Origin: Nitrosovibrio sp. Nv4
GTDB taxonomy: Bacteria; Pseudomonadota; Gammaproteobacteria; Burkholderiales; Nitrosomonadaceae
Assembly: GCA_945860135.1 (NCBI GenBank)
Contig: CAMAPK010000008.1
Span: 24,894-88,893, forward strand
Reading direction: 5' to 3'
Length of the DNA: 64,000 bases
A model generated the notes under the pieces. That model was given only the letters and a program-made list of their open reading frames with translations, was not told where the DNA came from and did not search any database. This document shows, piece after piece, positions 40,367 to 49,284 of this stretch (the stretch's first letter is position 1; every line of letters begins with the position of its first letter). Position numbers and translations under genes: made by a program.

Positions 40367-40605
40367 CAACTCAACTCCTTGGCGCATTCCTTCTCAGAAC
40401 TCAACATGCCCTCCCGAATTGATTCACGCATGCCAGGAATGGAAAGTAAATAGATGGTTTCTTGTATCGAAGCCCAGTCATCAGCCGAAATCAAAACGGC
40501 GTTATGCCGTTTCCCTGTAATAATAACCGGCTCGTGGTTTGTGGCTGCATCATCGATAAGACGATAAAGATTTGACCGAGCTTCGCTTGCTGTCAGCGTA
40601 GGCAT
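40363..40605 (-). CDS. yefM: YefM/Phd-family antitoxin
   Basis: 80 residues from the ATG at 40605. The N-terminal TASEARSNLYRLIDDAATNHEPVIITGKRHNAVLIS is the Phd/YefM DNA-binding domain, and the C-terminal part binds the toxin. It is the first gene of the pair and should repress the operon through the palindromes directly upstream. Four extra codons upstream (to 40617) are also open. Confidence 0.92.
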   Translation of the reverse strand: MPTLTASEARSNLYRLIDDAATNHEPVIITGKRHNAVLISADDWASIQETIYLLSIPGMRESIREGMLSSEKECAKELSW

Positions 40606-40633
40606 AATGTGCACCACCCATTAAAGAAAATGG

Positions 40634-40654
40634 GTAACGTACGCTATTACGTAC
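40634..40654 (-). promoter_or_regulatory. Probable YefM operator
   Basis: Two GTAC-centred palindromic motifs (ACGTACG and ACGTAC) lie 12 bases apart, about 30 bases upstream of the antitoxin start. Known YefM operators are palindromes around TGTACA, and the spacing of about one helical turn would suit cooperative binding by two dimers. Confidence 0.5.
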
Positions 40655-40897
40655 ACATCGTCAAGGGACTTCGGTACAGTTACAAATGCAGACCCATTTG
40701 TGATCGTTTATAGACAGCTTGTAATAACTCGATTGGCATGTCTCTGCATGTGCTGACAGTCGCAAACCGACACAGATACCGGCAGCAACGACTCGGTGTG
40801 GATAGAGCGCGATATGATGGGAGAAATGTAGTATGGGTTTTTCTGTCATGCTATAAAGCTAGACCTGACCCCTACGTATAGTGTTAAAAAATGTTAG

Positions 40898-41629
40898 TCA
40901 TGCAGATAACGCATCAGCAAGAGAAAGTAGCAGTTTCTCGCCGTCACCACGCCATGCACTGCCGTGCATGCACGCAAGCGTTGTCGGTTTGGCGGAAGCC
41001 AGTCTCGCCAGCATGTCACGGGCATTCCTGGTATGTGAAAAATAATCCATCCCATGCCGAAACGCTTCGCTGGGCCCAAGAATATCCGACTCGGTCAAGG
41101 CCGGAAGATCAGCACCACCCTGCGTGAACAGGTCGCCGCACAGCAGTGTATTCGTTCGCTCTTCCATCATGAACCCGCATTCCCATGCATGTGGCAGATG
41201 CGGGGTGTCGAACCATCGCATAGAGTGCTTGCCAAGCGAGAGTATCTCCCCGTCCGCAAGCGCACGTGCCGGTCGGTCGGCAAGGTCATCAATGGATACC
41301 AAAGCAGCGACTGTGCCGCATAGCGGCGAAGATTCCGGAGCTGCCGCAAGCCATTCGTTAAGTGATCCGCACTCATCCGCTTCAACATGTGAAAAAGCAA
41401 TGTGACGAAGGCGAGTTACCGGCAACACACTTGCAACCGCTTCCCGCACCAGGGAAAACATCTTGCGGGGGCCGGTATGAAAAATCAGTGGCTCGTCGTC
41501 AACAATGAGGTATTGGTTGAATGAGAATCCGCCTGATACGCCATCTATAATGACCGGCGTATTGATGCGGTATATCCCATCGGCAATCTCATGAACGTTT
41601 GTCCCTGACTGCTTGTTCGTTATGGTCAT
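40898..41629 (-). CDS. MBL-fold di-iron (ODP-type) hydrolase-like protein
   Basis: 243 residues with the metallo-beta-lactamase fold in the flavodiiron (ODP) arrangement: FNQYLIVDDEPLIFHTG, then HVEADECGSLNEW in place of the usual HxExDH, then HLPHAWECGFM, LLCGDLFTQGG and a C-terminal CMHGSAWRG. It lacks the flavodoxin domain of full flavodiiron proteins. The ligand after the Asp is Glu rather than His, so the metal centre is not standard. Possible roles include oxygen or NO handling; this is inference. Confidence 0.78.
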   Translation of the reverse strand: MTITNKQSGTNVHEIADGIYRINTPVIIDGVSGGFSFNQYLIVDDEPLIFHTGPRKMFSLVREAVASVLPVTRLRHIAFSHVEADECGSLNEWLAAAPESSPLCGTVAALVSIDDLADRPARALADGEILSLGKHSMRWFDTPHLPHAWECGFMMEERTNTLLCGDLFTQGGADLPALTESDILGPSEAFRHGMDYFSHTRNARDMLARLASAKPTTLACMHGSAWRGDGEKLLLSLADALSA

Positions 41630-41673
41630 TTCTTATCCTCTTCCTGAAAAGCAGCTCGACGCATATAAGACGG

Positions 41674-41724
41674 AAGCATACACCCGGCCCGTTTGACTGT
41701 CCGTCTGCGGGGAAAAAGCCAATG
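41674..41724. repeat. Dispersed intergenic repeat, copy 1
   Basis: The segment begins AAGCATACACC, has TGACTGTC in the middle and ends with GGGGAAAAAGCCAATG. The same order recurs at 61392-61444. It lies between the J-domain gene and the MBL-fold gene, near the start of the latter. Confidence 0.5.
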
Positions 41725-41734
41725 GCCGGGCAGA

Positions 41735-42805
41735 TCAGTGTAATTTTATCGGCTTGTAGTTTTCATCATGAACCTTGCCTGAACCCCATACTTCATCGAG
41801 ATATGCCGGATCTGCCAGAATGATGGCGACCAGTTTGAATTCCTTGTCTACTTTAGCGCCGCCCTTGTTTTCGTTCAGGTATGCAACTCTCTCGGGCGGA
41901 ATTCTTGTAACGAATGTTATGACTTGCGCGCCCGCTTCCTCCAGTTCATATGAATTAAGCCTGATCCGGACGCCTTCCTCCGGGAAATGCGTCGCCGGTC
42001 TTGCGCTATAAGTGTAACCATTGCTGCCGATCCTACCGGTCAAATCCCGCAGAGTGGTTTTGCCATAGGTGTATCCTTCAAGATCGGTCGTTGTTCCGGA
42101 TTTCGACCAGCCCCACTGGGTCTCCAAATAAACTATCCTGCTTTCGTCACGCGCATATGTCACGCGCAGTTCATTTCCATCTGCCAACCGGTAATTCTCT
42201 GTGACGTATTTCCCCTTATCCTCTCTTGCAGAGGGAGGGATACCTATTACGGACAATGACGAAATATCGGCGCCGATTGCAATCCCGGACAGCGAGTATT
42301 TGCCCGGCTCAATAACTGGAGGTGATAGTTGACCAGTCACGATCCGATATTCATTGTCTGAAATGGAGTGGTCTTTCAGAAAATTGCTTGATGCGAATGT
42401 GACCACCACCAGGAAAATCACCACGATCCAGTCACCTTTCTTGAAAAAGGCTTTCATGGATTCCGAGTAATTCTGCGCCGGGTTTTCAGACTGAGCAGAC
42501 TCCGCATCAACTGGCGATTCCGGGTTTGTTTCCGGTGACTTGCTATCCGGCGCTGACTTGTCTGCTTGCAATAAGGGCGCCTGCGTATCCAGCCATGTAT
42601 CGTATTGTTTCCTCTTGTCCACGTCTGACAAAACAGCAAAAGCAGCATCAGCCTGACGCATCGCTTCACCCGCAGATTCTGCGTTCCCAGCATGCCCGTC
42701 TGGAGAGGATTGCTGCGCCATTGTTTTGTATGCCGCCCGGATGGCACCATCCTCAGCGTCTCTGCTGATTCCCAGAACCGTGTAAAAAGTCTTGCCGTTG
42801 ATCAT
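41735..42805 (-). CDS. Membrane-bound J-domain-like protein with altered HPD motif
   Basis: 356 residues. An N-terminal J-domain (about 5-75: TFYTVLGISRDAEDGAIRAAYKTMAQ and AAFAVLSDVDKRKQYDTWL) carries SPD where DnaK-stimulating proteins have HPD. A disordered acidic linker (75-110), one membrane segment (about 120-138, WIVVIFLVVVTFASSNFL) and a long C-terminal domain of unknown fold follow. Topology suggests the J-domain is in the cytoplasm and the C-terminal part in the periplasm. No partner is evident; mpl lies upstream on the same strand, 41 bases away. Confidence 0.78.
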   Translation of the reverse strand: MINGKTFYTVLGISRDAEDGAIRAAYKTMAQQSSPDGHAGNAESAGEAMRQADAAFAVLSDVDKRKQYDTWLDTQAPLLQADKSAPDSKSPETNPESPVDAESAQSENPAQNYSESMKAFFKKGDWIVVIFLVVVTFASSNFLKDHSISDNEYRIVTGQLSPPVIEPGKYSLSGIAIGADISSLSVIGIPPSAREDKGKYVTENYRLADGNELRVTYARDESRIVYLETQWGWSKSGTTTDLEGYTYGKTTLRDLTGRIGSNGYTYSARPATHFPEEGVRIRLNSYELEEAGAQVITFVTRIPPERVAYLNENKGGAKVDKEFKLVAIILADPAYLDEVWGSGKVHDENYKPIKLH

Positions 42806-42846
42806 TCGGATTTACAGCAGAGCCAGCGGAGAATGGCAACTGTGAA

Positions 42847-44205
42847 TCATGCCGCAGCCGTTGCGGCCAGTGCCTTGAGCAGTTTCTCGTGGATGCCGCC
42901 GAAACCGCCGTTGCTCATGATCAGTACGTGGTCGCCGGCGCGGGCGGCGGCAGCAATGGCGGCAATCAGTTGTTCCAGGCTGTCATGGCTGGCGGCTTTG
43001 GCGCCCAGGGATTGCAATGCTTCTGCTGCATTCCATCCCAGATTGGCGGTGTAGCAGAACACCTGGTCGGCGGCAGCGAGGCTGCCTGCCAGACTGTCTT
43101 TCCAGGTGCCCATTTTCATGGTGTTGGAGCGGGGTTCCAGTACGGCGATAATGCGCGTGCCTTTCACCTTGTCGCGCAAACCTTGCAGTGTCGTGTGGAT
43201 CGCCGTGGGATGATGCGCGAAATCGTCGTACACGGTGATGCCATTGACCACGCCGCGCACTTCCATGCGCCGCTTGACGTTCTTGAACTGTGCCAGTGCC
43301 GCCAAGCCGCTGCTGACCGGGACACCGGCATGGCGGGCGGCGGCCAGCGCGGCCAGTGCGTTCATGCGGTTGTGCTCTCCCAGCAATTCCCACTGCAGGA
43401 TGCCTTGCGACTCCCCCCCGAAAGAGACAGCAACTCCGCCATCATTCCGGGCATCCGTCTGCCAGCCAGCGGCTGTCCCCACTGTTTCCACCGGCGTCCA
43501 GCAACCTTTGGCCAGAACCCGCTGCAAACTCTCGTCGCGGCCATTGGCAACGATCAGCCCATTACTCGGTATGATGCGTACAAATTGGTGAAATTGCTGC
43601 TCGATAGCAGCAAGATCGGCGAAGATGTCAGCATGATCGAACTCCAGATTGTTGAGAATCGCGGTCCGGGGGCGGTAATGCACAAACTTGGAACGCTTGT
43701 CGAAAAAAGCGGTGTCGTACTCATCCGCTTCGATCACAAAGAAAGCTGAGCCGCTGCCAAGCCGGGCCGAGATGCCGAAGTTCTGCGGTATGCCGCCGAT
43801 CAGAAAACCCGGCTTCATTCCCGCATCCTCCAGTATCCATGCCAGCATCGAACTGGTGCTGGTCTTGCCGTGGGTGCCCGCGACCGCCAGCACCCATTTG
43901 TCGCGCAGCACGTTTTCCGCCAGCCATTGCGGGCCGGAAATATAGGGCAGATTGCGGTTGAGGATTTCCTCCATCAGCGGGTTACCGCGCGACACCACGT
44001 TGCCGACCACGAACACGTCGGGATTCAGCTTGATCTGTTCCGGCGCGTATCCTTCGATCAGATCGATCCCCTGGGATTCCAGTTGGGTGCTCATCGGCGG
44101 ATAAACGCCAGTATCGCAACCCGTGACCTTGTGCCCGGCTTCGCGCGCGATCGCCGCGATGCCACCCATGAAAGTGCCGCAAATACCGAGAATATGGATA
44201 TGCAA
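42847..44205 (-). CDS. mpl: UDP-N-acetylmuramate:L-Ala-gamma-D-Glu-meso-DAP ligase
   Basis: Attaches recycled murein tripeptide to UDP-MurNAc. 452 residues. The start HIHILGICGTFMGG is diagnostic for Mpl as against MurC; the ATP site is GTHGKTSTSS (about residue 111), with EADEYDTAFFDKRSKF and HHPTAIHTTL later. Together with anmK in this window it shows active wall recycling. Confidence 0.96.
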   Translation of the reverse strand: MHIHILGICGTFMGGIAAIAREAGHKVTGCDTGVYPPMSTQLESQGIDLIEGYAPEQIKLNPDVFVVGNVVSRGNPLMEEILNRNLPYISGPQWLAENVLRDKWVLAVAGTHGKTSTSSMLAWILEDAGMKPGFLIGGIPQNFGISARLGSGSAFFVIEADEYDTAFFDKRSKFVHYRPRTAILNNLEFDHADIFADLAAIEQQFHQFVRIIPSNGLIVANGRDESLQRVLAKGCWTPVETVGTAAGWQTDARNDGGVAVSFGGESQGILQWELLGEHNRMNALAALAAARHAGVPVSSGLAALAQFKNVKRRMEVRGVVNGITVYDDFAHHPTAIHTTLQGLRDKVKGTRIIAVLEPRSNTMKMGTWKDSLAGSLAAADQVFCYTANLGWNAAEALQSLGAKAASHDSLEQLIAAIAAAARAGDHVLIMSNGGFGGIHEKLLKALAATAAA

Positions 44206-44272
44206 GATTCAACTCCTGAACATGAAATAAACCGCGCCCGGCGGGCATGACTCAACTCACCGGCAGCAGCAA

Positions 44273-44908
44273 TTAGCGATCACCCGGCAAGCAGCCCTGC
44301 AGATGGCTCACATCACCCCAGAGCGGCATCGACCAGTGCCCCTGCGCATCACGCAGCAGGCAATTGTAACCCGCGTTCGGCAATGGGGCGGTGCGCGCAC
44401 CCGGCAATGGCGCATGGGTGACATGCCGGTACATCGCATCCAGCGTGCCGCCATGCGCCACTACTGCCACGGTTTCCCCGGAAAACCGTTCAGCGATGGC
44501 AGAGAAAGCCGCCACCACCCGGGCAACGAAGTGCAGCGCATCCTCCCCGCCAGGCACGATGCACTCGGGATCGAACATCCGGTAGCGCGTGTAGATTTCC
44601 GGGTACAGGGCTTTCGCTTCGACCCGGGTGAGTCCCTGCAATATGCCCAGATTGCGCTCCCTGAGAGCCGGTTCGAGTATGACTTGATGGTGCGTGCGGG
44701 CGGCAATGCGCCGCGCAGTTTCATGCGCACGCCCCAGATCGCTGCTGTAAAGCGCAGCGAAGGATTCTCCCGCCAGCCGTTGCGCCAAAGCTTCAGCCTG
44801 GGCAACACCGGCAGCGCTCAAGGGAGTGTCGAGATGTCCCTGGATACGGTTTTCCCGGTTCCATACGGTTTCGCCATGGCGAAGCAAGATGATGCGGCTG
44901 ATGGTCAT
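44273..44908 (-). CDS. Histidine phosphatase family protein (GpmB/CobC-like)
   Basis: 211 residues. The phosphate pocket is visible: RHGETVWN at residue 10 with the nucleophilic His, SSDLGRAHETA, and AHGGTLDAM with the second His, plus a Glu in LRERNLGILQG. This is the cofactor-dependent mutase fold; the actual substrate could be phosphoglycerate, alpha-ribazole phosphate or another small phosphate ester and cannot be told here. Confidence 0.85.
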   Translation of the reverse strand: MTISRIILLRHGETVWNRENRIQGHLDTPLSAAGVAQAEALAQRLAGESFAALYSSDLGRAHETARRIAARTHHQVILEPALRERNLGILQGLTRVEAKALYPEIYTRYRMFDPECIVPGGEDALHFVARVVAAFSAIAERFSGETVAVVAHGGTLDAMYRHVTHAPLPGARTAPLPNAGYNCLLRDAQGHWSMPLWGDVSHLQGCLPGDR

Positions 44909-45234
44909 TTTGAATTATTTCGGAACAGATGACAGGATTATACTGCGTCAGACACACCTTTCCCGTCAGCGATATTCCGTACCGGAATGGCCGCATAATC
45001 AAGGCTTGCATGTGGTTTGTGCCCTGTTTTTTGTTACACTTACGACCTTGTTCGCCCATGCAGCATCGTCTGGCAGGCTGAGTGGCAGGCTTGATGCATG
45101 CCCCACTCTTCTGGAAGCCGACCGCGAAAGGATACATGCCGTCGCACTTCGATACCGGTAATGCGATATTTATAAACCTGAGAACGGTAATTCATCCGTG
45201 GCCGGATAGCCTTCTCAGGGCGAACATTCAAAAA
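44909..45234. other. Intergenic region upstream of lptD
   Basis: This 326-base gap separates the divergent phosphatase gene and lptD. An open frame in phase with lptD extends 51 codons upstream of the chosen start, but has no signal-peptide character. No sigma-E type promoter (GGAACTT with TCAAA) could be found by eye, although lptD is often under envelope stress control. No small gene is seen. Confidence 0.4.
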
Positions 45235-47871
45235 ATGAGTTTGCATCTTCCTCGCTCCATTCCCTGGTTCATTTGTTTGCTTTGCATTTCGCTCAATGCG
45301 CTTGCCGAGGCGCCATCACCAACTTTGAATGCGATTGTCGAGGCGCCGCCATTTCCACGAAAGACGATGAAAATCGGCGGCACACCATCATTCATTGAGG
45401 CCGGGCGCATACAGGGCCACTATGAACGCAGCATCGAAACCATCGGCGAGATTCAGCTGCGCGGCGTCCCTCCGCTTGCAGTGGCTGATGGCGCATCACC
45501 GGCACCAGCCATCCGCAGCAAACCGGCAGTATCTGTAGCCAAGAAGATCGTCAACCCTAACAAGTTTGTATTCATGGAGACTGGACGAGCACAGAGCCAC
45601 TACGAACGGGGAATCGGTGCTTTATACGAAGATGAGTTGCGTGGCGGCGGCTCGGAAAGCAAGTTGGTATACATCGATGCCGACCGCATGGAGGGCACCG
45701 TTGACAAAATGATCGAGGCCATCGGCGATGTTGAAGTGCGCAGCGACGACAAGCTCATCGTGGCCAAACGCATAAAATATTTCCCGGATACCGAAGAAAT
45801 CGTGGCTGAAGGCGGCGTACGGATCGAGCACTTGGGTCGTGGCGACATAATAGAGGGCTCACAACTCAGGCTGAGTGTGGAAAATACCACCGGACAACTG
45901 AGTCAGGTCAACTATCGTCTGCAGAAGGGTCTGCAGAAGGACGGCGGCAGCGGCCGCGGCAATGCCAACCTGCTGCTGTTCGAGGGCGAGAACAACTACC
46001 GGGTGCGACAGGGAAGCTATACCACCTGCCCGGCGGGAGATGATGATTGGATGCTGCTGGCGGATGACCTGGAAGTAGATAACAAGCAGAAAGTGGGTAC
46101 CGGCCGCCATGTCAAGATTGCGTTCAAGGGAGTGCCGATAGCCTATACGCCCTGGGTGAACTTCTCTCTGGACACCAAAACGCGCAAGAGCGGCTTGCTC
46201 GCCCCTGAAGTCGGCTACACCGTCAGAACCGGTGCCGAACTCACGGTGCCGTTTTATTGGAATATCGCGCCCAATATCGATGCAACCTTCTCGGCACGGA
46301 TGATGTCCAACCGCGGCATCATGCTGCAAAATGAGTTGCGTTATATAGAAAAGAAAGCAACCGGCAATTTGCTGCTGGAGGTCTTGCCGAATGCGACCTC
46401 TGGCGCAATCCCGGGCGCTACCACTTCCGATCTGAATCGCTATTATGTGGCGCTCAAACACGAGCAGCGGTTTGGCTATGGCTGGACCGGCAATGTCGAT
46501 TTCAACAGGGTTTCCGATAACAACTACTTCATTGACCTGGCTTATGATGTCACAAAAACCAGTCAGGCAAATATGAAGCAGGAAGCTTCTCTAGCATATC
46601 AGCGCAATCTGTGGGGGGACGGATCGGTCAATTTCAAGGCGGTAACACAGAGCTTCCAGAATATCCGCGGCGGGGGAATTTACCAACGCCTGCCGGAATT
46701 CACTCTGAATATTACAAAGCCCAATGTATTCGGGGCAGAACTTGATCTCAAGAGCAGTTGGACGAGCTTCTCTCACAGACTGGCCAGCATGCCAACCGGT
46801 AACCGCCTGGTTCTCAATCCCAGTATCAGCTTTCCTCTGCGCAAGGAGTACGGCTATGTCATTCCTAAGTTTGGTATGCACCACACCAGTTATGACCTCA
46901 ATGCGAACCAGGGCGCAACCAATTTGGGCGGCCCCCTGCAGCCGGATCGCACTATGCCCATATTCAGCCTGGACAGCGGCCTCATATTTGACCGCGATGT
47001 CGCAGTGCGTGGAGAACGCTTTACCCAAACCCTCGAGCCACGTGCCATGTATGTCTATGTGCCCTACCGCGACCAGACCCGCCTGCCCAACTTTGACTCG
47101 GCCTTCACGGATTTCAGTTTCGCACAGATCTTCAATGAGAACCGCTTCAGCGGCAATGACCGCGTCAATGATGCCAACCGGGTTACACTGGGACTCACCT
47201 CGCGCTTCCTTGAGGCAGCCACCGGCAAAGAGCGCTTAAGCCTTAGCGTAGGCCAGCAGATTCACTTCACACCAACGCGGGTAACCGTGGCAGGTACAGC
47301 CCCGACTAATAGCAAGATAGACCTTATCGCTAGAATCACGGGGCATCTCACCCCACAAATCAAGACCGACACAACCCTTCAATTCGATACGAACAGAACA
47401 GAAGTCGACGTGGTGCGCTCGGCCTTGAGTTTCAGCCCGCAACTGGGCCGAGTAATCAATCTCGGCTACCGATTCTCCCGTTTTGGACCCGGTGCACTTC
47501 TGAACCCCACGGTGATACCGTTATACCCTGTGAACCCCTTTGGACTGCACCAGGCCGACATCTCGGCGCAATGGCGGTTCAATGAGAAATGGCAGGCTGT
47601 GGGGAAAATAAACTACTCCCTTCTAGATTCCAGAATCCTGGAATCACTCGCGGGGATTGAGTATAATGCCTGCTGCTGGTCGCTACGCTTCATGTTCTCA
47701 CAGATGGCCATTCTCCCTACGCATACGACCACCGCAGCTTTCCTGCAGCTTGAATTGAATGGTCTGATGGGAATTGGTAACAGCCCGCTGAAAGCGCTGC
47801 AGCAGAGAATTCCCGGCTACACCGATACCAGCCCGACGGCCAGAAACCCGGGAGGCGCCGCAAGACCGTGA
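45235..47871 (+). CDS. lptD: LPS-assembly outer-membrane protein LptD
   Basis: Beta-barrel that inserts lipopolysaccharide in the outer leaflet, with LptE. About 878 residues from the ATG at 45235, which puts a signal peptide (WFICLLCISLNALAEA) directly at the N-terminus. A periplasmic OstA-type jellyroll is followed by the barrel (about 330-850), with conserved GVPIAYTPWVNF and a CC pair in EYNACCWSLRFMF near the end plus a Cys in TCPAGDD for disulfides. The N-terminal region has three related copies of a roughly 30-residue unit, an unusual expansion. surA lies 74 bases downstream, the standard lptD-surA operon. Confidence 0.94.
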   Translation: MSLHLPRSIPWFICLLCISLNALAEAPSPTLNAIVEAPPFPRKTMKIGGTPSFIEAGRIQGHYERSIETIGEIQLRGVPPLAVADGASPAPAIRSKPAVSVAKKIVNPNKFVFMETGRAQSHYERGIGALYEDELRGGGSESKLVYIDADRMEGTVDKMIEAIGDVEVRSDDKLIVAKRIKYFPDTEEIVAEGGVRIEHLGRGDIIEGSQLRLSVENTTGQLSQVNYRLQKGLQKDGGSGRGNANLLLFEGENNYRVRQGSYTTCPAGDDDWMLLADDLEVDNKQKVGTGRHVKIAFKGVPIAYTPWVNFSLDTKTRKSGLLAPEVGYTVRTGAELTVPFYWNIAPNIDATFSARMMSNRGIMLQNELRYIEKKATGNLLLEVLPNATSGAIPGATTSDLNRYYVALKHEQRFGYGWTGNVDFNRVSDNNYFIDLAYDVTKTSQANMKQEASLAYQRNLWGDGSVNFKAVTQSFQNIRGGGIYQRLPEFTLNITKPNVFGAELDLKSSWTSFSHRLASMPTGNRLVLNPSISFPLRKEYGYVIPKFGMHHTSYDLNANQGATNLGGPLQPDRTMPIFSLDSGLIFDRDVAVRGERFTQTLEPRAMYVYVPYRDQTRLPNFDSAFTDFSFAQIFNENRFSGNDRVNDANRVTLGLTSRFLEAATGKERLSLSVGQQIHFTPTRVTVAGTAPTNSKIDLIARITGHLTPQIKTDTTLQFDTNRTEVDVVRSALSFSPQLGRVINLGYRFSRFGPGALLNPTVIPLYPVNPFGLHQADISAQWRFNEKWQAVGKINYSLLDSRILESLAGIEYNACCWSLRFMFSQMAILPTHTTTAAFLQLELNGLMGIGNSPLKALQQRIPGYTDTSPTARNPGGAARP

Positions 47872-47945
47872 GCATAAGCTCGCGTACGTGGCGCAAACTA
47901 CACCCGATTCTCATTGCTCTGTAACCCCTGAAAACCTTCATACGC

Positions 47946-49265
47946 ATGGGTACAAGTTACTCTCCTCACCTCCTTGCTTTGCTGTTCATATTGATGGCTG
48001 AAACTGCTGTGGCGCAGCAGGTCGCCCACATTGGCAGAATTGCACCGATAGACCGCATCATTGCAGTGGTGAACGAAGAGGTCATCACGCAGAAAGAACT
48101 CGACGAGATGCTCGGTCATACTATCAGGCAATTGCAGACCCGCGGAGTGCAGCCACCTGCGCATGATGTGCTGGAAAAACAGTTGCTGGAGCGTTTCATC
48201 ATCAACCGGCTGCAATTGCAGATAGCGAAGGAAACCGGCCTGGTAGTAAGTGATAACGACCTCGACGACACTTTGCGCCGCATCGCCAAGGAGAACAAGA
48301 TGTCCCTGCCGGAGCTTTACGCGGCACTCGAGCGCGACGGGGTCAATTTTAATAAATTCCGCGACGAAATCCGCAATGAGCTTATCTTGATGCGGCTGAA
48401 GGAGCGTGAAGTGGACAATCGGATCACTGTGACCGAAGGTGAAGTAGATAATTTCCTGCATAGCCAGGAAACCTCAGGCGCTGGCGTCAATGAATATCGG
48501 CTTGCCCACATCCTGGTGCAGGTGCCGGAACGGGCGGAGCCAGCGCAAATTGAGGTCAGGTACCGGCGCGCAGAAGCCGCTCTGGCTAAATTGAAAAGTG
48601 GAGCAGAGTTTGCCCAGGTAGCCGCCGAGTTCTCTGACTCTGCCGATGCCATGAAAGGCGGTGTGCTCGACTGGCGTCCAAGCACTCAGCTACCAACAAA
48701 ATTTGCCGAAGTATTGGCGTCGATGCAACCAGGTGGGTTGACACCGGTAATCCAGAGTCCAAATGGCTTTTATATTTTCAAGCTACTCGAGCGGCGCGGG
48801 CAGCAAGCAGCCACCGTGATAATAACCCAGACCCAGGCCCGCCATATTCTTGTCAAAACCAACGAACTCACCTCTATGGCTGATGCCCGGCGCCGCGTTC
48901 TTGATCTAAAGGAACGCCTGGACCACGGCGCCAGTTTTCAGGAACTGGCAAAGCTTCATTCCGAAGATGCCAGCGCTGCATCGGGCGGCAGCCTGGGCTG
49001 GATTTCACCCAGTGACACCGTACCGGAATTCGAACACGCCATGAACGCACTTCAACCCGGACAAGTCAGCGAACCGGTGCAATCGCCATTCGGCTGGCAC
49101 CTGATCCAGGTAATCGAACGACGCACCCAGGATGTAAGCAGCGATCGACAGCGGAAAACGGCGCGCCAGACCATCCATGCACGTAAAGCTGACACCGCTT
49201 TTCAGGAATGGCTGCAACGATTACGCGATCGGGCCTACGTCGAGTACCGGCTGGAAGAACGTTAG
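47946..49265 (+). CDS. surA: Periplasmic chaperone and prolyl isomerase SurA
   Basis: 439 residues. A signal peptide (cut near residue 23, after TAVAQ), the N-terminal chaperone domain (about 30-175, with DRIIAVVNEEVITQKELDEML) and two parvulin domains (about 180-285 and 295-395; the second has ARHILVKTNELTS and SPFGWHLIQVIER) are in the standard order. It escorts outer-membrane proteins, including LptD whose gene precedes it. pdxA follows. Confidence 0.96.
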   Translation: MGTSYSPHLLALLFILMAETAVAQQVAHIGRIAPIDRIIAVVNEEVITQKELDEMLGHTIRQLQTRGVQPPAHDVLEKQLLERFIINRLQLQIAKETGLVVSDNDLDDTLRRIAKENKMSLPELYAALERDGVNFNKFRDEIRNELILMRLKEREVDNRITVTEGEVDNFLHSQETSGAGVNEYRLAHILVQVPERAEPAQIEVRYRRAEAALAKLKSGAEFAQVAAEFSDSADAMKGGVLDWRPSTQLPTKFAEVLASMQPGGLTPVIQSPNGFYIFKLLERRGQQAATVIITQTQARHILVKTNELTSMADARRRVLDLKERLDHGASFQELAKLHSEDASAASGGSLGWISPSDTVPEFEHAMNALQPGQVSEPVQSPFGWHLIQVIERRTQDVSSDRQRKTARQTIHARKADTAFQEWLQRLRDRAYVEYRLEER

Positions 49266-49284
49266 GACTCGCTTCGCGCAAGCC

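Noticed and set aside
49177..49284. N-terminal extension of PdxA from an ATG inside surA
   Set aside because: Would overlap surA by 89 bases and add residues not seen in the family; the GTG at 49285 fits the usual start.
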